A DNA stretch of 64,000 bases from Notamacropus eugenii (Eukaryota; Chordata; Mammalia; Diprotodontia; Macropodidae): NCBI RefSeq assembly GCF_028372415.1, contig NC_092875.1, forward strand, positions 147,902,856-147,966,855, given 5' to 3'. Made by a program: the position numbers and the translations under genes. Under the pieces are notes generated by a model. It did not search any database, was not told the DNA's origin, and worked only from the letters and a program-made list of their open reading frames with translations. Below are positions 51,780-63,110 of this stretch, piece after piece. Each line of letters starts with the position of its first letter. Position 1 is the first letter of the stretch.

Positions 51780-52378
51780 AAGCCCATACAGGTACCTCTT
51801 CATATTTTCTAATTTATAAGTCTGTTAATGGTGTTCCCTGAAAGACCTTTAGTAGCTTCCTACAGTCATATGCTAGGTTCTTTGAAAATATGCAATGCAG
51901 AGGGCAGCTAGGTAGCACCATGGATACAGGAATAGCTCTGGAGTCTGGAGGACCTGAATTCAAATGTGACCTCAGACACTTATTAGCTGTGTGACCCTGG
52001 GCAAGTCACTTAACCCCTATTGCTTCCTAAAAATTAAAAAAAAAAAAAACAGTAAAATAAACAGAACAAAATATAAATTCCTTATGCTTGCTTTTAAGAC
52101 TTTCCACAATCTAGCTTTAACCTGCCTTTCTAACTTTTCTTCATATACAACTCCCCTTCATTCACTGTGTCCTTCCCAAGCAACTTATTAGCCATTCCCT
52201 CAACTTATTCAGGTCTCTCTAGGTTTAGAATGCATTCCATCTTCATCTGGTCTTCATTCAAGACCTAGCTCCAATTTCCACTACCTCTATGAAACCCTTG
52301 TCTACTTCTCAAACTACTATCCCTTTATTCCCAATCTCTCATCTGCCTTGATTTGATTACTTCTAGTACCTCTTATTA
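51780..52378 (+). mobile_element. L2-type LINE 3' region with nested SINE
   Basis: 'GTTCCCTGAAAGACCTTTAG', then the SINE, then 'AATATAAATTCCTTATGCTT', 'GACCTAGCTCCAATTTCCAC' and 'TACTTCTAGTACCTCTTATT'. It breaks at 52378 and ends at 52965-53035 ('ATTCCTAGCTTGCCACAGGG'). Confidence 0.7.
51903..52055 (+). mobile_element. tRNA-headed SINE with poly(A) (WSINE-like)
   Basis: GGGCAGCTAGGTAGCACCAT head, 'GACCTGAATTCAAATGTGAC', 'CTGGGCAAGTCACTTAACCC', then an A-run. It has no RTE-type tail, so it is a different subfamily from the Mar1 type. Confidence 0.8.
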
Positions 52379-52887
52379 TGTTGAAGAGAGAGAGATGGGA
52401 AAGCTGGTTCAAAATGTGAATGAATTCACTTAGACGTTGGCTATTGGGGGTTTTATTGAGGCAAAAGCAGTGGACCTGAGATTTAGTAAGGAGCTAAACA
52501 AAGGCAATGATATAGAAAAAGGACCAGGCTTATAAAGGATGATTTTAGGCTTTCCTTATAGGGGGATTACCCTTATGGGGTAAGTCTTGCAAGATAAAGG
52601 CACAGGATGAGGACTACGAATGACACAAGATAAGGAAATCCCATTCCCTAGGATGAGGGGTGGGGACCCCCCAGGATGAGGGGTGGGGACAAGAATTATG
52701 TGGTCCAGGATAAGGGGAAGTTTTATGGTGAGGGGAGACTTTAGGGCACCAAAGGCTTCACAAAGTCAATCAATATCGTTTTAACTCTTAGGGCACTGTT
52801 TCTATCCACATCAATAATAGGAATTTGTCTAAAGGTCTTATCTCCCTCTCACCTTATAAAATTGGGGAGAGAGAGATAGAGATAGAA

Positions 52888-52960
<73 letters not shown>
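52379..52960 (-). mobile_element. Probable solo LTR ending in a (GA)n tract
   Basis: A block of about 580 bp interrupts the L2. It opens TGTTGAAGAG; on the minus strand it has an AATAAA-type signal near 52452 and a TTTATAAG box near 52530, an LTR-like order. It contains two copies of AGGATGAGGGGTGGGGAC (52650 and 52673). The far border is hidden in (GA)n (52886-52959), and no target-site duplication can be defined. Confidence 0.4.
52886..52959 (+). repeat. (GA)n microsatellite
   Basis: Nearly pure GA repeat over about 74 bp at the edge of the LTR candidate. Confidence 0.9.
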
Positions 52961-52962
<2 letters not shown>

Positions 52963-52964
52963 AT

Positions 52965-53035
52965 TTTTTAATTTTGAATTCCTAGCTTGCCACAGGGCAC
53001 TACACTAATAGCTGCTTTAAAAATGTGATTTAAAT
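52965..53035 (+). mobile_element. L2 3' terminus (continuation)
   Basis: 'AATTCCTAGCTTGCCACAGG', 'GCACTACACTAATAGCTGCT' completes the L2 from 51780. Confidence 0.6.
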
Positions 53036-53339
53036 GGAATTCCAAATGGGAACATAACCAAAACATAGAGAAGCAGCAAGTGTTATGGATACTATTGAGA
53101 TGATTTGATCAGTGACGAGGGTTCAAGCTGCTGGGTACTGGAATAAAATGTGGATTAGTCAAGGACTGCTCAAATTAAGAAAATCGCTATATATCAAGGA
53201 AAGACTTTATACTTTGCACCCAATTCTAAATATCAGTTTTTGAACAAGTTTTTAAAATTACAAGTAAATTCAGCATTAATTGGTGTTTTCAGATTGCTTT
53301 CAAATGAATCTAAGTGTAGGAAATGGGGATCATAGCTTA
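53036..53339. other. Unique sequence
   Basis: Nothing recognised. Confidence 0.35.
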
Positions 53340-53475
53340 TCCTGCCTAATACCCATGAGACCTTGGTCAAGTCACTTAATGGTAACTTGGGCCTCATTTT
53401 TTCTCATCTGTAAAATGAGGGGTTGGATTTGATGGTGTCTGAGGTCTCTTCAGGCTCTAGAGCTATGATCCAATT
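53340..53475 (+). mobile_element. MIR-type SINE
   Basis: 'GACCTTGGTCAAGTCACTTA', 'CATCTGTAAAATGAGGGGTT', 'CTTCAGGCTCTAGAGCTATG'. Confidence 0.75.
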
Positions 53476-54270
53476 AGGCTAATTTGTTGATTTTTTTTTT
53501 ATGTGCTAGTATATTGAGTTTTATATGAAATAAACAGTCAGTAAATATTTTTGAATATCTGAAAAAAAGATCAGAGATCAAAGTCAAAACTGGGAGGAAA
53601 AATACTCTTCCCAGCCAAAACTGACCAGAAAGGCAATCCATTTGGAGGGCTGGAGTTAGGGAGTGGTACAAAACTTCACACTGAGCAGTTACGCCAGTAG
53701 CCCACATTCATAGCCATCATGGGTGTGACTGGGGAGAACTGAATGGGCAAGGAGATGGAGACAGAGAGCTCAGGAGAGGACAGGGTTAGGACATTTCATA
53801 TGGGGACCAGAAAGGGGGAGAAGGGAGGAGGACTTCTGCTTGAGGATTAAACATCAGAGGACTGGCTTCCTGAATTACGGACTCTCCTTCAAGTTGAGTA
53901 GAGTCAGATTCCCCTGCAAAGGAAGGGAGTTTCTTGAAAATTGATCTGTAGCCAAGGAGACGTAATTAGAGCAAATTCCAAAGATATTCAGGTCTTGGTT
54001 GTTTGGAAGCGTTCTTCCACAGCAGGGCTGGCTAATAGGAAAAGAATAGCACCTGTGTAAGAAGACACATGTTGGTGTCTGTGGCATTGCCCCCACTCTG
54101 AGCATGGACATGCATGGTTGGCCTGAATACTTATTCATCCATGTCCTGTAGCCAAGGCAAGACCAGACCCGTGGAAAGAGCCCAGCTACCTTGGCCATGG
54201 AGGCCAATTGACTTCCATGTCTCCAATCCACCCACCCCCCTCCTGCCCCAAAGATTCTTGTTAAATCTAT
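53476..54270. other. Repeat-free unique sequence
   Basis: No repeat recognised. The 138-residue minus frame at 53875-54291 is the longest here; it has no motif, signal peptide or clear splice context, so I do not call it a gene. Confidence 0.4.
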
Positions 54271-54274
54271 AACC

Positions 54275-54860
54275 CTGAAATAAAGATCCAATCATGTCAC
54301 CCTTACACTCAGAAAATCCTCAGTGACTGCCAATTGCAACATTTTTAGGATAAAACACAAACGACTCTTCTTAGCATTTAAAGAATTTCATACTCTGCCT
54401 CCCATTTACCTCTCTAGCCTTTTTTTCCCCAATATTGCTTTCCTTTCTATACTCTCTTCCAGTCAAACTGGCTTTTTAGCTGCTCTCCTGAATAAGACGT
54501 ACCTTCTCTTGCACCCATGCCTTTGTACAAATGGTTCTCCATGTCTGGAATGCACTCCCTCCTTACCTCTCATGCCATGAAATCCCTTCTTTTAAGATAC
54601 AGCTCAGGTAAGACTTCCCACATGTGGTTTTCCCAACCCCCAGTTATTAACATTCCTTCTCTCCTGAAATTACTTTTTAAAAATTTGCATGTCCTTCATA
54701 TTTACTTCTCTGTGTAAATGTTGTGTCCCTCTTATAGAACTTAAGCTTCTCAAGGAAAGGACTATTTTATCTTTTGTCTTGGTAACCTTAGTGCCTAACA
54801 CAGTGTCATTCACTTCACAGTAACTTAAATGCTTGTTGACTTCAATGAAAGTGAAGCCCC
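54275..54860 (+). mobile_element. L2-type LINE 3' region
   Basis: 'GATAAAACACAAACGACTCT', 'TGTCTGGAATGCACTCCCTC', 'AAGCTTCTCAAGGAAAGGAC', 'TAGTGCCTAACACAGTGTCA'. Frames at 54323-54717 are its coding-derived shadows. Confidence 0.75.
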
Positions 54861-55044
54861 AGACACTCACAACTTCATTGACCTCAATTCAACTAACTTT
54901 ATTAAGTATCTATTGTACACAAAACTCTAGACACAACATCCTATCCTAGTTAAGATCCTATCCTCAGTGAGGGTAGGAATTTCTTTTGGGGGGAATGGGA
55001 GAGCGGATGAGGAGTAGTGGAGAGGTCACTAACAATCATTCTTT

Positions 55045-55058
55045 TCTGTTTCTGTCTG

Positions 55059-55090
<32 letters not shown>

Positions 55091-55135
55091 CTTCTCTCTA
55101 TTTGTGTTTCTGTCTCTGTATCTCTCAAGGTATCT
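55045..55135 (+). repeat. (TCTG)n/(TC)n microsatellite
   Basis: CTGTCTCTGTCTCTGTCTCT-type repeats; the Ser/Leu- and Arg/Asp-rich frames here are artefacts. Confidence 0.9.
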
Positions 55136-55554
55136 CTCATACCTTGATGCTGGCATACCCTCATGTGAAGGCAGTACTGGGAAGTCTCATAAAGAGCACA
55201 TGCTCTCCTAAGCATATTCTTCTACTCTGCAATGCAAACAGCAGCCACATGTGGAAGTGTGGGCCTTGGACATCATATCTTCTGAAAACCAGGGTCTAAT
55301 TTCCACAAGGTTCTATGGATCAGGAGTGTCCGTCTCTCCCACACCTGTAAGCTCTCTCTCTAAGATGGTTGTAATCTGACAAAGACTCCCTCAAAAGAAA
55401 GGGAGGGATGTGGGTGTGCACATGCATGTGTGTGGTTGTGGTGATCGTAAGGTATTTCCTAGAAGGGAAGAAGAGAAGAAAGTAAAAACTCGTAGCTTTG
55501 ACAATGAGAACAAAAAATGGATGGTTTCCTATACACCATTTTTAAAAGAATTAA
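55136..55554. other. Unique sequence
   Basis: Nothing recognised, except a short (GT)-rich piece near 55410-55440. Confidence 0.35.
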
Positions 55555-55680
55555 GAATGTAAGCACCTTGAGGGCAGGGAATGTTTCATTTCTGTCCTTA
55601 TGTCCTCAGTCCCTAGCACAGTTCCTGGTACATAGTAGAGGATTAATGAATGCTTTTGAATAAATGATTTAATTGGTCCC
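55555..55680 (+). mobile_element. L2 3' end
   Basis: 'AAGCACCTTGAGGGCAGGGA', 'CCCTAGCACAGTTCCTGGTA'. Confidence 0.75.
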
Positions 55681-55699
55681 AATTAAGAAATAATATTTC

Positions 55700-55905
55700 A
55701 AAATGTTTTCATTCACTCATTCATTTATTCATTCAATATATTTATTAAATATAAATTTATTTAATACATATTAAGTATATATTATTATGTGCAGAAATTG
55801 TGCTGGTTTTTGTAGATTAGATTAGAATTGTCCCTACTTTCATGGGGTTTATAATCCAGTAGAGAACACAGGACACAGATACAAACAACTTTATTACAAG
55901 GCCAT
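55700..55905 (-). mobile_element. L2 3' end, antisense
   Basis: 'TATTATTATGTGCAGAAATT', 'TTCATGGGGTTTATAATCCA'. Head-to-tail with the preceding sense copy. Confidence 0.55.
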
Positions 55906-56849
55906 ATGTGCTGAAGATGAATGACCCAAAAAGAACATGGACGGGTAATAAGCCAAGAGCAAGGAATTAAAAAAAAAACAACAACTGGATAGCTGGTGCG
56001 TTACTCTGGGACCTTGAAAATGCTGAGAAAAGGGAAGTATGAGGGAGTTGATCCCTGAAAGCCCTGGCAGACATCTCTTAGCTGCCATATGGTCACAGCT
56101 GGACAGGAGGGCACCAGCTCCATCCCACTCCGCCTCCCCCTTCCCCCCCCCCCCCCAGGGAGTTACTTGCTACAAATCCTGGACAATAGACATCAGAGAG
56201 CTACAGGGCGTAGTTACTCCCCTTTTAAGGTTCACTGAGTGACCCACTTCTTTTGATTTAGTGACCAAAGCCTCCTTAACTCCTCCTCCTCCTCCTTAAA
56301 TCATCATAATGGGAGGGACCAACACCTAAATTTAGGGTTTGCTGTGTCATCCTGGAAAAACAAGTCCTTCATCAGTGAGAACATGTTTCCTTGGAAGTGA
56401 ACAGGGTGCCACAGTACACACGCCAAGGGTTACACATCCCCCATTCTACAAGAAAAGCCACCAGCATGTTGGGTGGAATTTAGAGGAGGGTGTAGTCAAG
56501 AGTGTCATAGGATAGGCAGGGTTGCTATCTGCATGATGGAGAGAACATGTATCAATGAAGTCATACCTCTCTGAGGGCATAAGTGCGGAGAGTAGGGGAT
56601 AGAGAGCTCACTTCTGGCTGGGATGACTCTGGAGGCTTTCACTGAGGTCATGGCATTTTGCCTTGAAACATGGAGAAGGCATTCTAAGTGGACAGAGAAG
56701 AATCAATACATGTAGAAAGTTAGGAAAGCATGTTCATAGAAGTCCAAGTCATCTAGTTTGAATAGAATATGGGATTTTACGTAAGGGAGTTCTGCAAGGG
56801 AAGCATAGAGAGGTAGTTTGGTGCAGATTGTGGAGGACATTGGATACAG
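55906..56849. other. Mostly unique sequence with C14 run
   Basis: A run of 14 C lies at 56143-56156. 56560-56750 faintly resembles the antisense L2 block ('GGAGAAGGCATTCTAAGTGG'). No exon recognised. Confidence 0.35.
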
Positions 56850-57170
56850 GGTCAGCTAGGTGGTACAACAGATAGGGCACAGAGCCTGCAGTCAGGAAGA
56901 CCTGAGTTCAAATCCAGCCTCAGACACTTACTAACTATGTGATCCTAGGCAAGTTACTTTACCCTCCTGCCTCAGTTTCCTTATTTGTAAAATGAGCTGG
57001 AGAAGAAAATGACAAACACTTCAGTAAATATAGAAAATGAGACTAATAATAGCACCCACCTCCTAGGGTTGTTGTGAGTATCAAATGAGTTAAATGTAAA
57101 GTGTCACAGTACCTGGCACACAGTAAATGCTATGTAAACGTTAGCTATTATTATTACTATTATATAGGTA
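56850..57170 (+). mobile_element. Composite CORE-SINE: tRNA head plus long MIR-type tail
   Basis: GGGTCAGCTAGGTGGTACAA head, 'GTTCAAATCCAGCCTCAGAC', 'AAAATGAGCTGGAGAAGAAA', then at 57035 'TAATAATAGCACCCACCTCC' and 'CACAGTACCTGGCACACAGT'. The Mar1-like front is followed by a MIR-type back, so it is either a fusion or a MIR inserted or recombined within a Mar1. Confidence 0.75.
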
Positions 57171-57479
57171 TAAGCTCACACTCTAGTGGAGGAAGATAAT
57201 ACAGAAAAGGAAGCTGTAAAGGGAGAGAGAGAAGATGATACACAGGCACATGATGGAGAGTTCCACAGTGCAGCCTGGTGAGAAATGAAGAAATGTCTGT
57301 CCTGGGTACCCCCTTTAAATGGAGATTATTCATGGAGTCAGTCAATCAGAGGGAGAGGTTTCAGGGTCAGGGGGTACTTCTGAGGTGTGAATTCCAAGGT
57401 TAAAGTCACATTCCAAGATAAAGAGGTTTCTGGGACATGATAGGGAAGTGTTAGACTCAGACTTAGCTAGAGCACTAAG

Positions 57480-57597
57480 ATCAATGATATGGGTCAGGGT
57501 CACAAAGTCTTTTGTAGCATGGGCAGTACTTGAACCCAAGTCTTTCTGGCTTTGAGGTCAATTCTCTATCATCTATATCATACTGCTTTTGACAAAC
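57480..57597 (-). mobile_element. SINE head fragment
   Basis: 'CTTGAACCCAAGTCTTTCTG' then 'TCTCTATCATCTATATCATA' in reversed order. Confidence 0.55.
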
Positions 57598-57654
57598 TAT
57601 ATCAGTAAAAATAAAACTTAGATGCTTGAGTACACAGAACTTGGAAATAAGTAC

Positions 57655-57718
57655 TTGTTGTTAAGTTGGCCAGCTGTGTCTGACTCTTTGTGGCTCCATG
57701 GACCATAGCATGTCAGTA
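57655..57718 (-). mobile_element. RTE 3' tail fragment
   Basis: 'GTTGTTAAGTTGGCCAGCTG', 'TGTCTGACTCTTTGTGGCTC', 'CATGGACCATAG' match the reversed RTE tail at 35.75-35.80 kb. Confidence 0.65.
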
Positions 57719-58627
57719 CTTAGGGGGAATTCCAGGCCTGAAAGAAAAGAGGGGAATCCCCAGAACAGAGGGAAAAAATAAGATGAGGTCCAAATTTTAC
57801 TAATGTATCACATCAGTTATAATAGCAAAGGGGGTGGGAAAGAAATTCAAACAAAGAAGGGGGTGGGCTGGCAAATGGAAGCCTAGAAAATGTTTTCTTC
57901 TGGTTCAGGACCTGGCAGGATCAGCAGAGCCCAGGGGATGCAAAGACTCTGAGGTCCCATCTGTACCTCCTCTTTCACTGCTGGGCCAGGCAAGGCCTTG
58001 AGAAAACTCCGCAACTCCCCATGCCTCTCTCTCCTTGGAGAGAACAGGTCTGGCAGAGCTCAGAGGTTGTCAGGAGAAACAGCTGCACTAATGAATCACA
58101 CAAAGCCAGCTGAAAACACTCACTGCAGGCTTCTTTGCTGCTGCCATCAAATGCTTGAGAACCCATTGATCAGGCCCCAAATACCACAGAAGGGACTAAA
58201 CCTGCTTCACAAGCTGTCCCTCTGAGGCCAAGCTCAGGCCTGTCTGGCCTCACCCAAACTTAAGGCACTGGGGTTAATCATAAGCATCCCTATATAGCCC
58301 AGACCACTCCCCTGTGAAATTCCCAATGGACTGCCAGTCCTTCTCTTTGGGTCTAGCCCTGCCTTGGTGCAGAATTCCCTCTACATTCTCTAGAATCTGA
58401 GATCACTAAAGATCTCCTGGTATTTCCTGTAAACCCAGAGGTGCTAATCCTAGGATTGTGGCTAGTGTTCAATTAGGTAAGCGTGCACTGCCCAAAAGTT
58501 CTGGTAAGTGGAGGTACTGAGTGCTTGCTACCCAGAAAGGAGAACTGAGAAAAGGCCACTGAAGGCAAGTCCAGTAGTTCTTACCCACTGTTTCTCCTAA
58601 GAGAAGGAATTGTCACCTATAAAATAG
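57719..58627. other. Repeat-free unique sequence
   Basis: About 900 bp without recognised repeats; no defensible exon. Confidence 0.4.
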
Positions 58628-58892
58628 GTATTCTAGGCAGCTAGATGGCACAGTAGCTAGAGTGTCAAGCCTACTATCAGGTAGAATCATCTTTCTGAGT
58701 TCAAATCTGACCTGAGACACTTATTAGCTGCATAATGCCAGGCAAGTTATTTAACCCTGGTTACCTCAGTTTCCTTCTCTGTAAAATGAATTTGTGAAGG
58801 AAATGACAAACCACTCTAGTATCTTTGCCAAGAAAATCCCAAATGGAGTCATAAAGAGTCGGACACAACTGAAAAAATGACTCAATAACAGG
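58628..58892 (+). mobile_element. Mar1-type CORE-SINE with RTE-type tail
   Basis: GGCAGCTAGATGGCACAGTA head, 'GAGTTCAAATCTGACCTGAG', 'CTCTAGTATCTTTGCCAAGA', tail 'CATAAAGAGTCGGACACAAC'. Confidence 0.88.
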
Positions 58893-59019
58893 TATTACCT
58901 CCTCTTTACAGGTGGGGAAACTTAGATTCAGTTATTTACATGTAAACAGTTGTACAACAAAATTAATTGGTTATATTACTATTTTGTATTAAGTTTCTAA
59001 TCAGTCTTTTTTTTTAATC

Positions 59020-59215
59020 TACGTTGTGCTGGTAGTTAAAAGACCTGGGTTCTAATCTTGTTCCTGCTGCTAACTCTCTGTGATCTTATTTTACTTTATC
59101 TCTCTCCCTGGCTCAGTTTCCCCCACTATAAAATGAGGCTAATCCTTCTACTTGGTAGGGTACTTGAGAGGATAAAATGGTTGAGTCGATAGGAATTATT
59201 AAAGTCATTGTTCAA
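59020..59215 (+). mobile_element. MIR-type SINE
   Basis: 'GACCTGGGTTCTAATCTTGT', 'CAGTTTCCCCCACTATAAAA'. Confidence 0.65.
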
Positions 59216-59264
59216 ACATAAGTTGTTATTCAAAACAGCACTTTACTTTTAAATTTAACTAGTT

Positions 59265-59465
59265 TTTAATGGCCTGTATGTAATGTAAGGGAATATAGCA
59301 TCTGAATTTATACTTAGATTTAAATCCCTTTTCTGACCCTTAGCCCTCTGTGTGACCTTGGATAAAATACTCCCTGTCCCTGAAGCTCATTTTCCTTATC
59401 AATAAATTAAGAAATTGAACTAAATCATCTCTGAGGTCCTTTCCAGCTTGGGGTCTATGATCTTA
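59265..59465 (+). mobile_element. MIR-type SINE
   Basis: 'CTGTGTGACCTTGGATAAAA', 'AGGTCCTTTCCAGCTTGGGG'. Confidence 0.7.
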
Positions 59466-59765
59466 TTGATTATGTGCCACGGGAGACACTGGCATAGGAC
59501 TGCCTAGCGTGGCATGCCCTCATCAGAGAAAGGGGTTGTTTGTACTCCATGAGCAAAGCAAACTTGAAGTAGCTCAAAGGAAATGTGAGATGTGCAAATT
59601 TAGAGAATTCACCCCAAATGTTCACATGGACTCTTTGTGCCCGACCTGTGATAGAGCGGTCTAAGTTCAAATTGGTTTGATCAGCTACCTTCGGACACTC
59701 TGTAACTTGGCTCTACCATGGTGGTATCATTTTGGTCCTCTTCAAGAGCAAAGGACAACTACGGC
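59466..59765 (+). mobile_element. Unassigned LINE, 3' tail only
   Basis: 5'-truncated third copy of the LINE: 'GGGAGACACTGGCATAGGAC', 'CACCCCAAATGTTCACATGG', ending TTTGGTCCTCTTCAAGAGCA and AGGACAAC. The 66-residue minus frame at 59470-59670 is antisense to it. Confidence 0.8.
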
Positions 59766-60049
59766 AAAGAGTGGACTGGCCAATGAGGATTGAATCCTTA
59801 GAATGTACACCATATACTCTGCCTTTTACTAACCCTAGTAGAGGTTTGGTGAGCCTGTTTTCAGGACATGATGAAAGGACTTTATCTCCCTGCCTTGAGA
59901 GTAAATGCAGGTATCCTCTGTTTCTGATTTCTTACTATATGGCAACTGACAAAACCTCTTTCAACTTGTTGCTGAGTCAGAACTGTAAACTCAAAAGGTT
60001 TAAAAGGATAGACTCATTCTTTCTTCTCTAGAAATAAGCAAGGCAAGAA
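59766..60049. other. Unique sequence
   Basis: Nothing recognised. Confidence 0.35.
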
Positions 60050-60634
60050 TTGCTATAAGGCTCTAGATGGGGTGGGAATCTTGGGTCCTCTCTCCCCGTT
60101 CGGCACCTCTCTCTTCTATCTCTTTTACATTTCATTTTTTCATGAACTTAGGCAAAAGAGAATCAGAGAAAGAAAGAGAGAGAGAGGGTGACCACTGACA
60201 ATTTTGTGAGCTTTAAAGGGTAGGGAGAGCCACCAAAGATCTCAGAAAATGGAGTGGGTAGCAGAAACATCTGAGGTCAGTGAGAAACCAGCCCTGGGGA
60301 GCGACCTGCTTAACCCATGCTAGGAGAAGGTTGACCCCGGGGCCAAGACATTGTGTTCTGTAAGCAATGGAGTGACTCATCCATCTGCTATGCCGTACTC
60401 AGAAGTGAATTTGTCAAAGGAATGTTTTGCAGCAACCACTTAAAATTGGAACTCACACACTCTAGGAACCAGGGTATATAAGATGAAGAATGTAGTTTCA
60501 ATGTGATATACCTATTCAGTAAATAATCCCTTTGTAAAGGCTAATTGATTTTAATTGGTTAAATAATATTGAGGAGATATTACCAGGTAATTGATATTGA
60601 GGGGAAACATGCCTGATGGGGGCTCATGTCTAAC
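60050..60634 (+). mobile_element. LTR-like element sharing its 3' end with 33.1 kb
   Basis: AGTAAATAATCCCTTTGTAA and 'ATTTTAATTGGTTAAATAAT' (60518-60570) match 33105-33170. A TATATAAG lies near 60476, about 40 bp before the shared part, and the sequence ends with TCTAACA at 60634. Borders are uncertain. Confidence 0.38.
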
Positions 60635-60689
60635 AATTCAGGAAACCTCCTCAGGTATTCTGAGGAGAAAAGTAGTAGCTATGATTTAG

Positions 60690-60950
60690 GGATGAAACCT
60701 ACTGCTACTAGCACTTATAATGTGCTAAAAACTCTTTACAAGTATTATCTCATTTGATCCACATAACAGTCCTGGGAGGTAAGTGCTATTATTATCCTCA
60801 TTTTACAGACAAGGAAACTAAGGCAAATAGAGGTTAAGTGACTTGCCCAAGGTCACAAAGGTAATCTGAGGTCATATTTGAGCTCAGGTCTTCCCGATTC
60901 CACACCTAGCACTCTGTACTGTGTCATCTAGCTCCCTACTAGTTTGAGTG
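60690..60950 (-). mobile_element. MIR-type CORE-SINE, near complete
   Basis: 'CACTTATAATGTGCTAAAAA', 'TATCTCATTTGATCCACATA', 'CTCATTTTACAGACAAGGAA', 'GACTTGCCCAAGGTCACAAA', 'AGCTCAGGTCTTCCCGATTC'. Confidence 0.85.
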
Positions 60951-61894
60951 TGAGTTAGAATTAACCTACACCACCTCCTAGATCCTATGATCTGAGGTCT
61001 TCTCCAGCTCTAATCTATGATCCTTTGCACCTAGTTTACGGAGTACCATTATATCTGTGGATTAAATAGGTTTTCGTCACTAATCATTTTCTCAACCTAG
61101 GAGAAGGTTGGCTACTCCCAAAGGAGATTTGTCTGGTGGCCAGTTGCAGATCAGAACTTGTTGCTGGGGGAGAGAGTGGAGGAAGCAGAGGCCGTGACTG
61201 GTAGACCCCTGGAAACACCTGAATGAACAATTTGCTCCACCTGCTTGGAGGAAGTCATTCAACTCTGACTCTGTGGAAGAAACAAACTCCTATTTCTCTT
61301 ATCTCAACTTCTCTTCTGTTCCCTAGAGTGGGCTGGTGACGTGGGACAGAGGAGTTTCAACCAGAAAATAATGAGGAGGAGGAACATCTGTACTTCCTTC
61401 AGTCTTGCCAGGAATCCTATTCCCTGGGGCACCTGGCTCTCCTCTCCCTTCAGGGCAGGGCTGAATAATAGCTGAGGACCCAGGTTGTTGCTCCTCTTTA
61501 AGGTAAACTGAGAACCAAACCCTAGTTCTCAGATGTTTCTCTTTTAGTTATCACTGAGAAGTCCTTGTAGATAGGACTCCCTGCTGCTTAGTTTCACAAA
61601 TTCGGTTGCCATTGATTCTTCTTACCACCTCTGTGACTGGCAGAGTTTGGTGGGATCTTAGGTGGTCTGTGAAACCAGGTGGCTTCCAGATTTCCTCTCC
61701 TCCCCACCCCCCTTTTAATTCTGGTCTTGAACAGAGTGGGAAGACCAGGTGCAAGCTCTCACAATTCCTGGCTCCCAGTGGCACCTGCAGTGTGGTCCCG
61801 GACTGATCAATCCTCCTTTGGTGGTCTCTCCCTAAAGAGTGCTCCCACCCACGGACCAGTCAACCAGCTAGAGAAGCAGGAGGCTTCCATCTTG
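60951..61894. other. Repeat-free unique sequence
   Basis: No repeat recognised. Overlapping frames on both strands at 61551-61984 run into the next SINE and show no domain. Confidence 0.4.
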
Positions 61895-62040
61895 CCTCTG
61901 GCTTTTGCTACCAGTGTAACTTTGAGCAAGTCAACCTCCTGGACCCCATTTCCCTCATCAATAACAGGAGAGAGATGGTTGTAGTAGCTAGCCTCTGAGG
62001 TCCCTCCCAGCTTCAGAGCTATTATCTTATGAATCACTGT
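61895..62040 (+). mobile_element. MIR-type SINE, 3' half
   Basis: 'TAACTTTGAGCAAGTCAACC', 'CTGAGGTCCCTCCCAGCTTC', 'AGAGCTATTATCTTATGA'. Confidence 0.6.
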
Positions 62041-62228
62041 ATACAGGGGCTTGGGAGAGAAGATATCAGAAGCAACAGAGCAAGAGGGCGAGGTGGGAAA
62101 TGGTTCAATTTTAATGCCTTGTTATTTTGGCAACCATGTTCACTCTGTGCAAACCACATTCAGACTACTTGCACAGTGCTGTGCTAGGCGCTATGAGTGT
62201 AAGTCATAGTCTCTGCCCATGACTATGG

Positions 62229-62280
62229 AAGTTTTAAGCTGTTAAAGCTTAAAACTGCACTAAGATACTCAGTATATGAA
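62229..62280. mobile_element. Partial palindromic mariner-like MITE
   Basis: AGTTTTAAGC and GCTTAAAACT form a perfect 10-bp inverted repeat around TGTTAAA. TGCACTAAGA follows, as in the right arm of the copy at 16.23 kb. The outer left arm is missing. Confidence 0.55.
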
Positions 62281-62487
62281 TGTAGGACAGATGTTGGAAG
62301 CCAGCCTGGAGCCCATATATCATCAGCTAGTGTTAAGTGTCTGCATGGGTTATGGGAAACAGCAACTATGGGTGGAGTTCAGCTTATGAAAGTTAAGGGC
62401 AGCCAAAGAGGAGATGAATGGGGGGAAGGGGAAGTGGGACTTCCCCTAAAAATGGAAATATAAAAGCTGTGATTTAACTAAGGAGGG

Positions 62488-62680
62488 AGTTATGAACAGA
62501 GGAGGGAGGGAGAGAAGAAGGAAGAAAGAGACAGAGAAAGAGAGACAGAAAGGCAGAAACTAGGGAGGAAGAAGGGAGGTGAGGAGAGGAGACAGATAGA
62601 GATGGAGAAAGACAGATAGAGAAAGTAGGGAGGAAGAAGAGAGGTGAGGAAAGGAGACGAAAGGAAAGAGAGACTGGAGG
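62488..62680 (+). repeat. Purine-rich (GGGA/GAAA)n tract
   Basis: About 190 bp with few pyrimidines, in two similar halves (each with AGACAGA..GAAAG then TAGGGAGGAAGAAG). The Ser/Leu-rich minus frames at 62474-62719 are artefacts. Confidence 0.85.
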
Positions 62681-62849
62681 ATGGGGGATGAGCACCCTGC
62701 AAAGAATGAGCTGTGCCAATGAGCAGAAAATAGAAATTCAGAATGAACCTTTCCTTACTCTAAATTCAGGGAAGATTTATGTGGCCCCAGAGGCCACAAT
62801 CTTTTCCCCACCTACAATGCTTGCTGAGTAAAGGGCAACATTAAGATGT

Positions 62850-63110
62850 GATAGATACAGTATAAAACACTGGACCTGGACGTAGGAAGTTGTGGAGGTA
62901 AGTCCTATCTCTGGGATGAGCTTTGTGACCTTGGGCTAGTCATTTCACCTTTCAGCCTCAGATTCTACATCTATAAAAGAAGGTAGCAATAGCTCACCTA
63001 CTTCGCAGGGTTGAATGAGAAAGGGGATTTACATTTGTTCTTTTCCCACCGAACGTGCTGTACAAAACAAATAATGCAAGCTATTATTAAAGATGCAAGG
63101 GAGACATGGA
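62850..63110 (+). mobile_element. MIR-type SINE
   Basis: 'TGACCTTGGGCTAGTCATTT', 'CTCAGATTCTACATCTATAA', 'GGGTTGAATGAGAAAGGGGA', 'GCAAGCTATTATTA'. Confidence 0.75.

Noticed and set aside
53875..54291. 138-residue minus-strand frame in repeat-free DNA
   Set aside because: No recognisable domain, signal peptide or splice context; this length is not surprising by chance in 64 kb read in six frames.
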